A stretch of DNA of 6,019 bases, taken from assembly GCA_050743265.1 (NCBI GenBank), contig JBOGEN010000065.1, positions 1-6,019 on the forward strand. The letters are read 5' to 3'. The translations under genes and the position numbers were made by a program. This document shows positions 1 through 5,627 of the stretch, one piece after another. This DNA is from JBOGEN01 sp050743265 (GTDB lineage Bacteria; Actinomycetota; Actinomycetes; JBOGEN01). Under the pieces are notes generated by a model. It made no database searches and had not been told where the DNA came from. It saw nothing but the letters and a program-made list of their open reading frames with translations. Every line of letters begins with the position of its first letter. Within the stretch, counting starts at the first letter, position 1.

Positions 1-1
1 C

Positions 2-1231
2 GAGTCGGTGGGCCGCGGCATCGTCCGGCTTGACGCGCGCCGCGCCGAGCGGGACCGGCTCGTGGCCGGGGTGGGCGACCCGGCCAAGCCCTGGGTGTAC
101 CTCATCGTGGCGACCGGGGACATCTACGAGGACATCCCGCAGGCGCAGGCCGCCGCGCGGGAGGGCGCCGACATCGTCGCGGTGATCCGCTCGACCGGGC
201 AGTCGCTGCTCGTCTACGTGCCCGAGGGCGCCACCCGCGAGGGGTACGCGGGTACGTACGCCACGCAGGAGAACTTCCGGCTGATGCGGGCCGCCCTCGA
301 CGAGGTGTCCGCCGAGCTGGGCCGTTACGTGCGCCTGACGAACTACGCATCCGGGCTGTGCATGCCGGAGATCGCCGCGCTGGCCGGGCTGGAGCGGCTC
401 GACATGATGCTCAACGACTGCATGTACGGGATCATCTTCCGCGACATCAACCCGCGGCGGACGTTCATCGACCAGCGGTTCTCCCGCCAGGTGCACGCCC
501 GCGCGGGCATCGTCATCAACACCGGCGAGGACAACTACCTCACCACGGCCGACGCGGTGGACGCCGCGCACACGGTGGTCGTCTCCCAGCTGCTCAACGA
601 GTACTTCGGTACGGAGGCCGGGCTCGCCGACTCCCAGCTCGGTCTCGGGCACGCGTTCGAGATCAACCCGGAGATCCCGGACTCGTTCCGCCTCGAGCTC
701 GCGCACGCCCAGCTCGTCCGCGAGCTGTTCCCGCACGCGCCGCTGAAGTACATGCCGCCGACCAAGCACATGACCGGCAACATCTTCGCCGGCTACCTGC
801 TCGACGCGTTCTTCAACCTGGCCGGCGTGATGACGGGGCAGGAGATCATCCTCGTCGGCATGATGACCGAGGGCATCCACACCCCCTGGCTGTCCGACCG
901 GGATCTCGCCCTGGAGAACGTCCACTACGTCAAGCGGGCGGCGGGCAGCCTCGCCGAGGACTTCGTGCCCCGCCCGGACGGGTTCATCGTCGTGCGCGCC
1001 CACCGGGTGCTCGCCGAGTCCGTGGGCCTGCTCGACCGGATCTGCGCCGGGGGCGGCGAGATCCCGCTGCTGACCGCGATCGCGGACGGCACGTTCGGGG
1101 TGACCCGGCGCCCCGCGGACGGCGGCAAGGGCCTCGACGGGGTCGTCCCGCACGCGGACGGCTACCACAACCCGGCCGTGGAGCTCCTCGAGCAGCCGTC
1201 CGCCCCCAGCACGGAAGGGGCCCCCGCATGA
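2..1231 (+). CDS. kamD: Lysine 5,6-aminomutase, large (alpha) subunit, 5'-truncated by window edge
   Basis: This is the catalytic TIM-barrel subunit of the adenosylcobalamin/PLP enzyme that converts beta-lysine (or D-lysine) to 3,5-diaminohexanoate (2,5-diaminohexanoate). The reading frame is open to the left edge, so the true start is outside; the GTG at 8 is internal. Counting that GTG codon as residue 1, the residues I recall as PLP contacts in the Clostridium sticklandii enzyme fall in place without gaps at a constant offset of 123: R61 (R184), S66 (S189), S115 (S238), Y140 (Y263), R145 (R268), D175 and N176 (D298, N299). That implies roughly 120 missing N-terminal residues, against a family length near 520. 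The stretches IRSTGQSLL, YASGLCMPE and KHMTGNIF also look like this family. The C-terminal tail is short and Pro/Ala-rich. The stop overlaps the start of kamE as ATGA, indicating translational coupling. No active-site loss is visible. The identification is firm; the choice of beta-lysine or D-lysine as substrate is not resolved. Confidence 0.95.
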   Translation, partial: ESVGRGIVRLDARRAERDRLVAGVGDPAKPWVYLIVATGDIYEDIPQAQAAAREGADIVAVIRSTGQSLLVYVPEGATREGYAGTYATQENFRLMRAALDEVSAELGRYVRLTNYASGLCMPEIAALAGLERLDMMLNDCMYGIIFRDINPRRTFIDQRFSRQVHARAGIVINTGEDNYLTTADAVDAAHTVVVSQLLNEYFGTEAGLADSQLGLGHAFEINPEIPDSFRLELAHAQLVRELFPHAPLKYMPPTKHMTGNIFAGYLLDAFFNLAGVMTGQEIILVGMMTEGIHTPWLSDRDLALENVHYVKRAAGSLAEDFVPRPDGFIVVRAHRVLAESVGLLDRICAGGGEIPLLTAIADGTFGVTRRPADGGKGLDGVVPHADGYHNPAVELLEQPSAPSTEGAPA

Positions 1232-2592
1232 GCCCGACCACGACCCCCCCCACGACCCCGACCGCGACGCCGACCAGGGGGCCGGCCGGCGCGACCGGGG
1301 TGGACCCCGTCTCGCCGCCGGCCGCCACCCCCGAGAAGCGGCTGGTCCGCCCGTACGGCGACACCACCGGCGACGCGATGGTGCAGGTGTCGTTCACCCT
1401 CCCGGTCCCCGCCGGCCCGCGGGCCGACGGGGCGGCCCTGCAGCTCGCCGACGCGATGGGCCTCTCGCCGGCCACCGTCGTGCACGCCAAGGCGATGGGC
1501 CCGGACTTCACGTTCTTCATCGTGTACGGGCGGGTGAACCACCTCGTCGACCCGAGCCGAGTCGAGGTGGCCGAACGGGAGTGGGAGCTGCTCGCCCCCA
1601 CCGAGGTGAACCTCGCCGTGCGCACGACGATGAACCGCAAGCTCGTCGTGCTCGGCGCGTGCATCGGCACCGACGCCCACACCGTCGGCATCGACGCGAT
1701 CCTCAACGTCAAGGGCTTCGCCGGCGAGAAGGGGCTCGAGTACTACCGCGAGCTGACCGTGGTCAACATGGGCTCGCAGGTCACCGTCGACGAGCTCGTC
1801 GCCCGCGCCACAGCGGAGCATGCCGACGCGGTCCTTGTGTCCCAGGTGGTCACGCAGAAGAACGCGCACATCCACAACACCAAGCAGCTCGCCGCCGCGT
1901 TCCACGCCGAGTTCTCCGAGGACGAGCGCCCGCTGCTGATCGTCGGCGGGCCACGCTTCGACACGGTTCGCGCCGAGGAGCTCGGCGTCGACCGCATCTT
2001 CGGCAAGGGCACCACCCCCGCCGAGGTGGCCAGCTACCTCGTGCACACCCTGATGCCGGGCTGGACGCCCGAGGACGCCCCGCCCCGCGACCCGGGGGCG
2101 GACCACACGCCTGCCCCGGACCCGGGTGGGAGCCCAGCCTCGGCCTCACTCAGATCGGGGCTCAGGCCAGGCCACGGACAGGGGCGCCGGGTGAGCGGCG
2201 CCACGGGGAGCGACCCTCGTCTCGGGCTCACCGTCACGCAGCGCCGCTACGTGCCGTACGCGCACGCGCACTACGGCGGCGACCTCGTCGACGGCGCGTA
2301 CGTGCTCGGCCTCTTCGGTGACGCCGCCACCGAGCTGAGCATCCGCACCGACGCGGACGAGGGGCTGTTCGCCTCGTACGACGACGTGCAGTTCACCGCC
2401 GCGGTGCGTGCGGGCGACGTCGTCGAGGTGAGCGCGACCGTCACCCGCGTCGGACGGCGAAGCCGCGGCGTCACGTTCGAGGCGCGTGTCGTGTGTCGTG
2501 CCGAGCCCGACCGCGGACCGTCCGCCGCCGCGGTTCTCGACCCGCCACTCGTCGTCACGACCGCGTCCGGCACGGTCGTCGTCCCCGGCTGA
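1228..2592 (+). CDS. kamE: Lysine 5,6-aminomutase small (beta) subunit fused in frame to 3-aminobutyryl-CoA ammonia-lyase (KamE-Kal)
   Basis: The 454-residue frame has two recognisable parts. Residues about 35-280 are KamE: an OAM-type dimerisation region, then a B12-binding Rossmann domain. The Rossmann domain has DxHxxG at 149-154 (H151 is the expected cobalt ligand), a Ser loop at S205 and a Gly pair at 240-241. K162 lies 11 residues after H151, matching the H133/K144 pair of the clostridial enzyme, where the Lys binds PLP. Residues about 335-454 are a hotdog-fold Kal domain with AHYGG (347-351), LVDGA and ELSIRTDADEGLF; it removes ammonia from 3-aminobutyryl-CoA to give crotonyl-CoA. A Pro/Gly/Ser linker of about 45-50 residues joins them. 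The start at 1228 is supported by ATGA overlap with kamD and GGAAGGGG seven bases upstream. The N-terminus carries about 18 extra Thr/Pro-rich residues, including a C8 run. The two proteins are normally encoded by separate genes. The linker has more A/T third positions than its flanks, so an indel-created fusion is possible. Confidence 0.85.
   Translation: MSPTTTPPTTPTATPTRGPAGATGVDPVSPPAATPEKRLVRPYGDTTGDAMVQVSFTLPVPAGPRADGAALQLADAMGLSPATVVHAKAMGPDFTFFIVYGRVNHLVDPSRVEVAEREWELLAPTEVNLAVRTTMNRKLVVLGACIGTDAHTVGIDAILNVKGFAGEKGLEYYRELTVVNMGSQVTVDELVARATAEHADAVLVSQVVTQKNAHIHNTKQLAAAFHAEFSEDERPLLIVGGPRFDTVRAEELGVDRIFGKGTTPAEVASYLVHTLMPGWTPEDAPPRDPGADHTPAPDPGGSPASASLRSGLRPGHGQGRRVSGATGSDPRLGLTVTQRRYVPYAHAHYGGDLVDGAYVLGLFGDAATELSIRTDADEGLFASYDDVQFTAAVRAGDVVEVSATVTRVGRRSRGVTFEARVVCRAEPDRGPSAAAVLDPPLVVTTASGTVVVPG
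2180..2184 (+). promoter_or_regulatory. Possible ribosome binding site for an independent Kal start
   Basis: AGGGG lies six bases before the in-frame GTG at 2191. It matters because no stop codon separates KamE from Kal, so this site is the main sequence hint that Kal can be initiated separately. G-rich five-mers are common at this base composition, so the support is modest. Confidence 0.4.
2191..2592 (+). other. kal: 3-aminobutyryl-CoA ammonia-lyase (Kal) portion with its own possible GTG start
   Basis: This segment of the KamE-Kal frame could be translated independently from the GTG at 2191 as a 133-residue protein, a normal length for a stand-alone Kal. The start is preceded by AGGGG at 2180-2184 with six intervening bases, and places about 25 residues before the AHYGG motif. 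The same GTG forms a GTGA with a TGA in the +2 frame (2192-2194), the overlap type also seen at lnt/ppm1 in this window. The hotdog-domain assignment rests on AHYGGDLVDGA, the LFGDAATEL helix region, DEGLFASYDDV and AGDVVEVSATV, which resemble Kal proteins of lysine-fermenting bacteria. A related acyl-CoA thioesterase is the alternative, but the position directly after kamDE favours Kal. Whether the cell makes a fusion, a separate protein or both cannot be told from sequence alone. Confidence 0.6.
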
Positions 2593-2709
2593 GCACGCAC
2601 CGGACGTGACGACCGGCGACGTGGTGACACCCGCCGAGGGACGTCGCGACGGCGGCACCACTGCGGGCGGAAAAACTCGCGCCGACCAGTTCGTTCCGAC
2701 AGGGACCTT

Positions 2710-2751
2710 GCTGACCTGCGGGTTCCCGAGTCGTCGCAGGTCAGCGCGTTC
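2710..2751 (+). terminator. Inverted repeat, candidate terminator of the kam operon
   Basis: GCTGACCTGCG at 2710-2720 is the exact reverse complement of CGCAGGTCAGC at 2735-2745, giving an 11-bp stem with a 14-base loop. It lies about 120 bases after the Kal stop and is followed by GCGTTCTT, only a poor T-tract, so it may be an imperfect intrinsic terminator of the type common in actinobacteria. Because a TTGACA begins seven bases after the right arm, it could instead be an operator for a downstream promoter. The repeat is certain; its function is inferred. Confidence 0.45.
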
Positions 2752-2782
2752 TTGACACGTCAAGCGCACGCGCGAGTAGGTT
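2752..2782 (+). promoter_or_regulatory. Candidate vegetative promoter (TTGACA, 19-base spacer, TAGGTT)
   Basis: TTGACA at 2752-2757 is a perfect -35 consensus, and TAGGTT at 2777-2782 fits the actinobacterial TANNNT -10 element. The 19-base spacer is longer than ideal. Transcription would begin near 2789, giving a leader of roughly 470 bases before lnt, or a non-coding transcript. No other hexamer pair in the spacer looks as good. Confidence 0.35.
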
Positions 2783-2792
2783 CTCGGCAGTC

Positions 2793-2812
2793 CACCGACG
2801 GACACCGACGGG
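2793..2812. repeat. Short tandem direct repeat
   Basis: Two adjacent 10-base copies, CACCGACGGA and CACCGACGGG, differ at one position. They lie just after the start point predicted for the promoter candidate at 2752-2782. They may be a small duplication or a half-site pair; no function can be assigned. Confidence 0.4.
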
Positions 2813-3124
2813 GATCTCTCCCTTCCACCGTGCAACTGGGCGGGGGATGCGGCCGAGCACCACGGCCCGTCCCGGGTGCCAGCCCAGTGAAGCCGCGGCC
2901 GGGAGGCGGGGGAGGTGTCACTCGCCGGAGGGTGCGACCCGGAAAAGGCCCGCACACCCAGTAGACAACGACGGTCCAGACGGCCACCAGCCGCCAGGAC
3001 GTCGGTCCGAAGGGCGTTGCGGGCCTTGTTCCGGTCCAGGGCTGGGTCCCCCGCCTGGCCCGCCCCGGCTCCTCGTCTGGCCTCGCGCCTCGCCTCGCGG
3101 CTGCCCTTCGTCAGGCCTCCCGCC

Positions 3125-3151
3125 CGGTCGCAGCGAGCTCGCCCGCGACCG
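3125..3151. repeat. Nested dyad upstream of lnt, candidate operator
   Basis: Outer arms CGGTCGC (3125-3131) and GCGACCG (3145-3151) are exact inverted copies. The interval between them contains the perfect 10-base palindrome GCGAGCTCGC (3133-3142), almost on the same centre. It lies about 35 bases upstream of the TAGCGT -10 candidate, where an activator or repressor could bind. Dyads of this size arise by chance in GC-rich DNA, so the function is tentative. Confidence 0.3.
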
Positions 3152-3181
3152 CTCCGGGCACCTCCACCGCCAGCTCCGCGT

Positions 3182-3190
3182 TGGTAGCGT
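3182..3190 (+). promoter_or_regulatory. Candidate extended -10 promoter of the lnt-ppm1-fxsA operon
   Basis: TGG directly followed by TAGCGT (3185-3190) matches an extended -10 element of actinobacterial housekeeping promoters. There is no clear -35 hexamer 17-19 bases upstream, which extended -10 promoters tolerate. A start near 3197 would leave a leader of about 60 bases before the lnt GTG at 3257. Confidence 0.35.
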
Positions 3191-3246
3191 CGGCGTCCAC
3201 GCACGCGGGTGCGGATCGTCTCGGGTCGACGCGGCCGGTGCGGCAG

Positions 3247-3253
3247 GGAGGTG
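3247..3253 (+). promoter_or_regulatory. Strong ribosome binding site that decides the lnt start
   Basis: GGAGGTG complements the 16S rRNA 3' end over seven bases. Four in-frame GTG codons follow closely (3251, 3257, 3263, 3269). The one at 3251 lies inside the site, while 3257 has five bases after GGAGG and 3263 has eleven. This favours 3257 over the ATG at 3308, which lacks a comparable site. Confidence 0.65.
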
Positions 3254-3256
3254 GCG

Positions 3257-4864
3257 GTGGCGGTGCTCGTGGACGGGCCGCGGCCCAGCCCGTCGCGCCC
3301 CGGCCGGATGAGCCCACCGTTCGCCCGGCCCGCGCTCGCCGCCGGCGGGGGGCTGCTGCTCGCCGCCGCGTTCCCCCCGGTCGGGCTCTGGCCGCTGGCC
3401 GTGCCCGCGGTCGCCGTGCTCAGCCTCGCCGTCCACGGACAGCAGGCACGTCGCGGTGCGCTGCTCGGCCTGGCCTACGGCGTCGCGTTCTTCCTGCCGC
3501 TGCTCGAGTGGATGCGGGTGATCGGCACGGACGCCTGGGTGGGGCTGTCCCTTCTCGAGGGCGGCTTCGTCGCCGTACTGGGCGCCGGCCTCGCGGTCAC
3601 GTCACGGCTGCGGGCCTGGCCGCTGGCGGGTGCCGCACTGTGGGTGGCCGCCGAGCTGGCCCGCGCGCACCTGCCCTTCGGCGGATTCCCGTGGGGGAGG
3701 CTGGCGTTCGCGCAGACCGCGTCCCCGCTCACCCCGTACGCCGCGCTCGGCGGTGCGCCGCTCGTGACCGCGGCGACCGCGCTCGCGGGTACGCTCCTCG
3801 CGGCGGCCCTGCTCGCGCTGTACGCCCGCCACGCCCGTCCGGCCGTGGTCGCGCTCGCCGCCCTCGTCGCGCTGCCCGCCCTGGCGACCCTCGTGCCGAC
3901 GCCCACGGACGCGGACCGCACGGTGCGCGCCGCCGTCGTCCAGGGGGACGTGCCGCGCAGCGGGCTGGACTTCCTGGGGCAGCGCCAAGCCGTGCTCGAC
4001 AACCACGTCGAGGTCACCGAGCGGTACGCCCGCCGTCTGGACGCGGGGGACCTGCCCCGGCCGGACCTGGTGGTGTGGCCGGAGAACTCCTCCGACATCG
4101 ACCCGTACACCGACCCGGGGGCGTACGACCTCATCGACGGTGCCGTCTCCGCGGTGGGCGTGCCCACCCTCGTCGGCGCGGTCGTCTCCGGGCCAGACCG
4201 CGACCTCGCCTACAACACCGGAATCGTGTGGACGCCCGGCCAGGGCCCTGGCCGCACGTACGTGAAACGGCACCCCGTCCCGTTCGGCGAGTACATCCCG
4301 TTCCGCGACGTACTCGCCGACCAGATCGACAGGCTGGCACGCATCCCCCGTGACTTCGCCGCGGGTGAGCGTCCTGGCGTGCTGAGGGTGGGGCCGGCCA
4401 CGGTGGGCGACGTGATCTGCTTCGAGGTGGCGTACGACGGACTGCTGCGCGACGTGGTCGCCGGCGGCGCGGACGTGATCGTCGTCCAGACCAACAACGC
4501 CACCTACGGGCGCACCGGTCAGCCGGCACAGCAGCTCGCGATGTCGCGCCTCCGCGCCGTCGAGCACGGCAGGGCCGTGCTCGTGGCCGCCACGAGCGGC
4601 ATCTCGGCGGTGATCGCTCCGGACGGCGAGGTGGTCCGCCGCTCCCGCGAGTTCGTCCCCGCGGTGCTCACCGCTGCGGTTCCGCTCCGCGACGGGCGGA
4701 CGGTCGCCGACCGGGTCGGTACCGCCCCCGAGTGGGCGATGGCCGCCCTGGGTCTGGGCGCGCTCCTCGTCGCCGTGCGCGCGCGACGCCGTGAGACGGC
4801 CGCGAGCTCGAACGTGGACCGGAGCGCGCACGGAGCCGCGGGCGGACGGGGCGCCGGCGTGTGA
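3257..4864 (+). CDS. lnt: Apolipoprotein N-acyltransferase
   Basis: Lnt adds the third acyl chain, from phospholipid, to the N-terminal Cys of lipoproteins in the cytoplasmic membrane. From the GTG at 3257 the protein has 535 residues (E. coli has 512). Several hydrophobic segments fill the first 220 or so residues, with a last one near the C-terminus (APEWAMAALGLGALLVAV). Between them is a nitrilase-fold domain with the Glu-Lys-Cys triad: E276 in VVWPENSS, K337 in YVKRHPVPFGEY and C388 in GDVICFEVAYDG, close in spacing to E. coli E267/K335/C387. The motifs QQLAMSRLRAVEHGR and TSGISAVIAPDG are also typical. The start was chosen from the Shine-Dalgarno site at 3247-3253; GTG 3263 and ATG 3308 are alternatives and change only the N-terminal tail. 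The stop overlaps the ppm1 start as GTGA, implying coupled translation. All catalytic residues are present, so an active enzyme is expected. Confidence 0.93.
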   Translation: MAVLVDGPRPSPSRPGRMSPPFARPALAAGGGLLLAAAFPPVGLWPLAVPAVAVLSLAVHGQQARRGALLGLAYGVAFFLPLLEWMRVIGTDAWVGLSLLEGGFVAVLGAGLAVTSRLRAWPLAGAALWVAAELARAHLPFGGFPWGRLAFAQTASPLTPYAALGGAPLVTAATALAGTLLAAALLALYARHARPAVVALAALVALPALATLVPTPTDADRTVRAAVVQGDVPRSGLDFLGQRQAVLDNHVEVTERYARRLDAGDLPRPDLVVWPENSSDIDPYTDPGAYDLIDGAVSAVGVPTLVGAVVSGPDRDLAYNTGIVWTPGQGPGRTYVKRHPVPFGEYIPFRDVLADQIDRLARIPRDFAAGERPGVLRVGPATVGDVICFEVAYDGLLRDVVAGGADVIVVQTNNATYGRTGQPAQQLAMSRLRAVEHGRAVLVAATSGISAVIAPDGEVVRRSREFVPAVLTAAVPLRDGRTVADRVGTAPEWAMAALGLGALLVAVRARRRETAASSNVDRSAHGAAGGRGAGV

Positions 4865-5622
4865 CCGGCAGCGCCCACCACTCCGGCACCGATGCGCTGG
4901 GCCGGGTGCTCGTCGTCGTCCCCACCTACAACGAGGTCGCCAACCTCGCGGGCGTGCTGACCCGGGTCCGCGAGTCCGTGCCCGCGGCGCAGATCCTCGT
5001 GGTGGACGACGCCAGCCCGGACGGCACCGGGGCGCTGGCCGACAGGCTCGCCGCCGCCGACGACGCGGTGCACGTCCTGCACCGGCACGCCAAGGAGGGC
5101 CTGGGGGCCGCGTACCTGGCCGCCTTCCGGTGGGGGATGGACCGCGGCGCGGACGTGCTCGTCGAGATGGACGCGGACGGGTCGCACCACCCCGAGGAGC
5201 TGCCGCGGCTGCTCGACGCGCTCGCCGACGCCGACCTGGTGCTGGGCTCCCGGTGGGTGCCCGGCGGGCGGGTGCGGAACTGGCCGCCCGCACGGAGGGC
5301 GCTGTCCCGCGGCGGCAACACGTACGCCCGGCTCGTGCTCGGCGTCCCGGTGCACGACCTCACCGGCGGCTACCGGGCGTTCCGGCGCAGCACGCTGGAA
5401 GGGCTGGACCTGGCCGGCGTGGCCTCCGCCGGGTACTGCTTCCAGGTGGACCTGGCCTGGCGGGCGCTGCGCCGCGGGTACCGGGTCACCGAGGTGCCCA
5501 TCACGTTCACCGAGCGGGTCCGGGGCTCGAGCAAGATGAGCCGCGGCATCGTCGCGGAGGCGCTGTGGCGGGTCACGCTGTGGGGGCTCAGGTCGCGCGG
5601 CTCCCGGCTGCTGCGAGAGTGA
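4861..5622 (+). CDS. ppm1: Polyprenol monophosphomannose synthase (dolichyl-phosphate mannosyltransferase family)
   Basis: This family 2 glycosyltransferase moves mannose from GDP-mannose to polyprenyl phosphate. The product feeds lipoglycan (lipomannan-type) synthesis and protein O-mannosylation on the outer face of the membrane. The 253-residue protein is one GT-A domain: PTYNE (21-25), VDDASPDG (48-55), the metal-binding DADGSHHPEE (104-113), GSRWVPGG (129-136), DLTGGYRAFR (166-175) and FTERVRGSSKMS (216-227). No C-terminal membrane domain follows, so it is probably peripheral and may rely on its membrane neighbour Lnt. The GTG start at 4861 overlaps the lnt TGA, with GGACGGGG nine bases upstream. 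In M. tuberculosis Lnt and Ppm1 are domains of a single protein, whereas in M. smegmatis they are adjacent genes as here. This pairing supports polyprenyl phosphate rather than another sugar acceptor. The length is normal and the motifs are intact. Confidence 0.93.
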   Translation: MTGSAHHSGTDALGRVLVVVPTYNEVANLAGVLTRVRESVPAAQILVVDDASPDGTGALADRLAAADDAVHVLHRHAKEGLGAAYLAAFRWGMDRGADVLVEMDADGSHHPEELPRLLDALADADLVLGSRWVPGGRVRNWPPARRALSRGGNTYARLVLGVPVHDLTGGYRAFRRSTLEGLDLAGVASAGYCFQVDLAWRALRRGYRVTEVPITFTERVRGSSKMSRGIVAEALWRVTLWGLRSRGSRLLRE

Positions 5623-5627
5623 GAGGC

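Larger units (their letters stand above)
2593..3256. other. Intergenic spacer with no convincing gene
   Basis: About 660 bases separate the Kal stop from the chosen lnt start. Several open frames cross it on both strands. Their translations are Arg/Pro/Gly-rich, match nothing I recognise, and overlap one another, as expected for stop-poor GC-rich DNA. I looked for tRNA, tmRNA, SRP RNA, RNase P RNA, and cobalamin and c-di-AMP riboswitch signatures and saw none. What it does hold is listed separately: a perfect 11-bp inverted repeat near 2710-2745, a promoter candidate at 2752-2782, a 10-base tandem repeat at 2793-2812, a nested dyad at 3125-3151 and an extended -10 candidate at 3182-3190. A weak hairpin (GTGCG/CGCAC, 2932-2936 with 2951-2955) and three close copies of GCCTCGC (3080-3098) are also present. 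The section from 2820 to 3120 is otherwise unexplained. Confidence 0.6.

Noticed and set aside
2616..2647. Stem GCGACGT/ACGTCGC just after the Kal stop as a terminator
   Set aside because: The stem is only 7 bp with an 18-base loop and no T-tract; the 2710-2745 repeat is a better candidate.
2860..2960. Possible cobalamin or c-di-AMP riboswitch, suggested by GGGAGGCGGGGG and CCAGCCCAGTGAAGCC
   Set aside because: The conserved B12-box and the conserved core elements of the c-di-AMP riboswitch are absent, and the genes on either side do not fit: the B12-dependent genes lie upstream of this point.
2146..3204. Long minus-strand open frame of 352 codons across the spacer and Kal
   Set aside because: It runs antisense through the Kal domain, its product is Arg/Gly/Pro-rich with no recognisable motif, and stop-free antisense frames are expected at this GC content.
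2847..3311. Possible small genes in the spacer (plus-strand frames at 2752-2964, 2847-3311, 2915-3187)
   Set aside because: They overlap each other, have low-complexity products, and show no family resemblance to support one over another.
3181..4353. Plus-strand open frame of 390 codons overlapping lnt in another frame
   Set aside because: It is almost entirely Arg/Pro/Ala/Gly and overlaps Lnt, whose catalytic residues are all present in the other frame.
3602..5293. Minus-strand open frame of 563 codons opposite lnt and ppm1
   Set aside because: It is a shadow of two firmly identified + strand genes; its composition is Arg/Pro/Gly-rich with no domain.
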